Positions 62,099 through 64,000 of a stretch of 64,000 bases of DNA are shown here, piece by piece (the first letter of the stretch is position 1; each line of letters starts with the position of its first letter). The stretch is from Luteibacter pinisoli (lineage in GTDB: Bacteria > Pseudomonadota > Gammaproteobacteria > Xanthomonadales > Rhodanobacteraceae), in the NCBI RefSeq assembly GCF_006385595.1, contig NZ_CP041046.1, positions 868,001-932,000 on the forward strand, in the 5' to 3' direction. Under the pieces are notes generated by a model. The model saw nothing but the letters and a program-made list of their open reading frames with translations, ran no database searches and was not told the DNA's origin. The position numbers were made by a program, and so were the translations under genes.

Positions 62099-63079
62099 TC
62101 AGGATGCCGCGAGCGTGCGCTCGGCGGCCTCGACGATGCGTTCGACGCTGGGCAGGTACTTCATTTCCAGGCGGAACAGCGGGATGTGGGTATCGAAACC
62201 GGTCACGCGCTCCACCGGGGCGAGCAGGCTGTACAGGCACTCCTCGGACAGGCGGGCGGCGATTTCCGCGCCGAAACCGGCGGTCTTCGGCGCTTCGTGG
62301 ACGATGACGCAACGGCCGGTCTTGGTCACCGACTCGGCGATCGTGTCGAAGTCCAGCGGGGTGAGCGTGGCGACGTCGATGACTTCGGCGCTGATGCCCT
62401 TCTCGGCCAGCTCGTCGGCTGCCTCAAGGCATTCCTTCACCTGCGCGCCCCAGGTCACCAGGGTCACGTCGGTGCCGTCGCGCAGCACGAAGCAGACGTC
62501 CAGCGGCAGTGCCTCGCCGTCGTCGGGCACTTCTTCCTTGTACTGGCGATAGATGCGCTTGGGCTCGAAGAAGATCACCGGATCCGGATCGCGGATGGCG
62601 GCGAGCAGCAGGCCGTAGGCACGCGCCGGCGACGACGGCATGACCACGCGCAGGCCCGGGATGTTGGTGAACAGGTGCTCGTTCGCCTCGGAGTGATGCT
62701 CCGGTGCGCGGATGCCGCCGCCCCACGGGGCACGCCACACGGCGGGCACCGTCATGCGGCCGCGCGTGCGGTTGCGCATGCGGGCGGCGTGGCAGGCGAT
62801 GTGCTCCATCATCGGGTAGATGAAGCCTTCGAACTGGGCTTCGGCCACCGGCTTCATGCCCTGCACGGCCAGGCCGATGGTGAGGCCGGCGATGGTGCCT
62901 TCGTCCAGCGGCGTGTCGATGACGCGCTCTTCGCCGAACTGTTCCTGCAGGCCCTGGGTGGCGCGGAACACGCCGCCGTTGACGCCAACGTCTTCGCCGA
63001 GCACCACGACGCTTTCGTCGTTGCGCATTTCGTAGGCGAGCGCCTGGGTCACCGCTTCAATAAGAGTGATTTGTGCCAT
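62099..63079 (-). CDS. 2-oxoacid dehydrogenase E1 component, beta subunit
   Basis: 326 residues. It starts MAQITLIEAVTQALAYEM and shows VVVLGEDVGVNGGVFRAT (near 25-42), DTPLDEGTIAGLTIG (near 55), RAPWGGGIRAPEHHSE (near 116) and the C-terminal transketolase-like domain with VIVHEAPKTAGFGAEIA. The subunit completes the thiamine-diphosphate site with E1 alpha. 13 bp separate it from E2 and 12 bp from E1 alpha, so one operon. Branched-chain type is suggested by the heterodimeric E1 but not proven. Confidence 0.92.
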   Translation of the reverse strand: MAQITLIEAVTQALAYEMRNDESVVVLGEDVGVNGGVFRATQGLQEQFGEERVIDTPLDEGTIAGLTIGLAVQGMKPVAEAQFEGFIYPMMEHIACHAARMRNRTRGRMTVPAVWRAPWGGGIRAPEHHSEANEHLFTNIPGLRVVMPSSPARAYGLLLAAIRDPDPVIFFEPKRIYRQYKEEVPDDGEALPLDVCFVLRDGTDVTLVTWGAQVKECLEAADELAEKGISAEVIDVATLTPLDFDTIAESVTKTGRCVIVHEAPKTAGFGAEIAARLSEECLYSLLAPVERVTGFDTHIPLFRLEMKYLPSVERIVEAAERTLAAS

Positions 63080-63091
63080 GGGAAGGATTCC

Positions 63092-64000
63092 TTACGACTT
63101 GCGATCGAGGGAAGCGACCAGCTCGCGCTGGGCTTCGAGGTCGGCCGGGACTTCGGCATACAGGAAGTCGAACATCGCCGTTGCCGGCTGGTTCTTCGTT
63201 TCCAGGTATGCGTTCACTTCGTTGTCCATCCAGTCGTCGCACTCGGCCTTCCAGGCCTCTTCCTTCGCGTTATCCCACTTGCCCTTGCTCTCGAGCCACT
63301 TGCGCAGGCGCGGCACCGGGTCGCGTTCCCAGGCGTCCTTCACTTCCTGCTCGCCACGGTAGCGGCGGGCGTCGTCGGCGGTCGTGTGGTCGCCGAGGCG
63401 GTAGGTCACCGCTTCGATTACGCTGCCGCCCTGGCCGGAACGGGCGCGCTCCAGCGCGTCTTCCATGGCCTTGCGCACGGCGATGATGTCGTTGCCGTCC
63501 ACCTGGATGCAGAACAGGCCGGCCGCGATGCCCTTCTGGGCCAGCGTGCCGGAGCCGCTCTGGATGCGACGCGGCACCGAGATGGCCCACTGGTTGTTCA
63601 CGATGACGGCGACCAGCGGCAGCTGCTGCGCGCCGGCGACGTTGATGGCGCCGTAGAAGTCGCCCTTGGAGGAGCCGCCGTCACCGATGGTGCACACGGC
63701 CACGCGGGGTTCCTTGCGGATCTTGAAGGCCAGCGCAGAACCGGCGGCGTGCAGGCACTGCGTACCGATCGGCACGCACCAGGCGAAGTCGTGCGCCGGG
63801 GCGTCCTTAAAATCGTTGCCGCGCTCGTCGCCACCCCAGTAGGTGTAGACCTCGCGCGGCTTCACGCCGCGGTACAGCTGGGCGCCGTACTCGCGGTAGG
63901 ACACGGCCAGCGAATCCTCGCGGCGCATGGCGCTGCCGATGCCGACGTGGGCGGCTTCGTGGCCCAGGCAGGAGGCATAGGTGCCGAGCTTGCCGGTGCG
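63092..64000 (-). CDS. 2-oxoacid dehydrogenase E1 component, alpha subunit (partial)
   Basis: The frame is open to the window edge; 302 residues are present and the N-terminal part is missing. The thiamine-diphosphate motif runs from GDGGSSKGDFYGAIN to VNNQWAISVP. A later GDHTTADDARRYR belongs to the phosphorylation-loop region of the family. It decarboxylates the 2-oxoacid and forms the hydroxyethyl-type intermediate passed to E2. First gene of the minus-strand operon as far as can be seen. Confidence 0.92.
   Translation of the reverse strand, partial: RTGKLGTYASCLGHEAAHVGIGSAMRREDSLAVSYREYGAQLYRGVKPREVYTYWGGDERGNDFKDAPAHDFAWCVPIGTQCLHAAGSALAFKIRKEPRVAVCTIGDGGSSKGDFYGAINVAGAQQLPLVAVIVNNQWAISVPRRIQSGSGTLAQKGIAAGLFCIQVDGNDIIAVRKAMEDALERARSGQGGSVIEAVTYRLGDHTTADDARRYRGEQEVKDAWERDPVPRLRKWLESKGKWDNAKEEAWKAECDDWMDNEVNAYLETKNQPATAMFDFLYAEVPADLEAQRELVASLDRKS

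Noticed and set aside
60121..62307. 728-codon open frame on the plus strand
   Set aside because: Antisense to the E2 gene and the YehS-like gene; composition is that of a shadow frame.

Overview
The window is high-GC, densely packed bacterial chromosome with one integrated mobile element. Gene content points to a gammaproteobacterium of the Xanthomonadales, most like the Rhodanobacteraceae (Luteibacter/Dyella type). The signs are a large TonB-dependent receptor with an N-terminal carboxypeptidase-regulatory-like domain, an RpfC-like hybrid kinase, a PhoP/PhoQ-like pair, a GH97 glycosidase and a three-gene 2-oxoacid dehydrogenase operon. The placement is inferred from protein character; no marker gene was compared.

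Left chromosomal part (1-37.6 kb). Cell-surface and housekeeping genes: the end of a hemolysin III-type membrane protein, a DUF885 protein, DUF456/DUF3298 genes, a kinase-like protein, ferredoxin-NADP reductase and a TonB-domain lipoprotein. A TonB-dependent receptor follows, with its own strong terminator. Next come an RpfC-like hybrid kinase, an esterase-like hydrolase, a propeller-type sensor kinase and a GH97 enzyme. Then come small enzymes, a solitary ParB-like protein, an ArgO-like exporter divergent from ArgP, a GDP-mannose dehydratase/reductase pair, DusA and a PepSY-PhoP-PhoQ-like operon. The part ends with MtfA, BirA-CoaX, a SPOR-type protein and tRNA-Thr(UGU).

Integrated element (about 37.63-52.52 kb). 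The 3' part of tRNA-Thr plus its terminator (88 bp, one mismatch) is repeated 14,802 bp downstream, next to a tyrosine integrase. Between the repeats lie a primase-polymerase/helicase, AlpA-like and excisionase-like regulators and an iteron-rich origin-like gap. There is also a virion-type operon with a small terminase subunit, a possibly scaffold-like protein, a pectate-lyase-fold tail spike and a 1,096-residue ejection-type protein. No large terminase, portal, major capsid or lysis gene was found. This looks like a phage satellite that carries its own packaging-recognition, adsorption and injection proteins, although a deleted prophage remains possible. It is the most interesting object in the window.

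Right chromosomal part (52.5-64 kb). A paoABCD-type molybdenum aldehyde oxidase operon lies directly behind the attachment site. It is followed by arginase, a tryptophanyl-tRNA synthetase with an unusual C-terminal extension, a small membrane protein, a YehS-like protein and the E2, E1-beta and (cut by the window edge) E1-alpha genes of a 2-oxoacid dehydrogenase complex.
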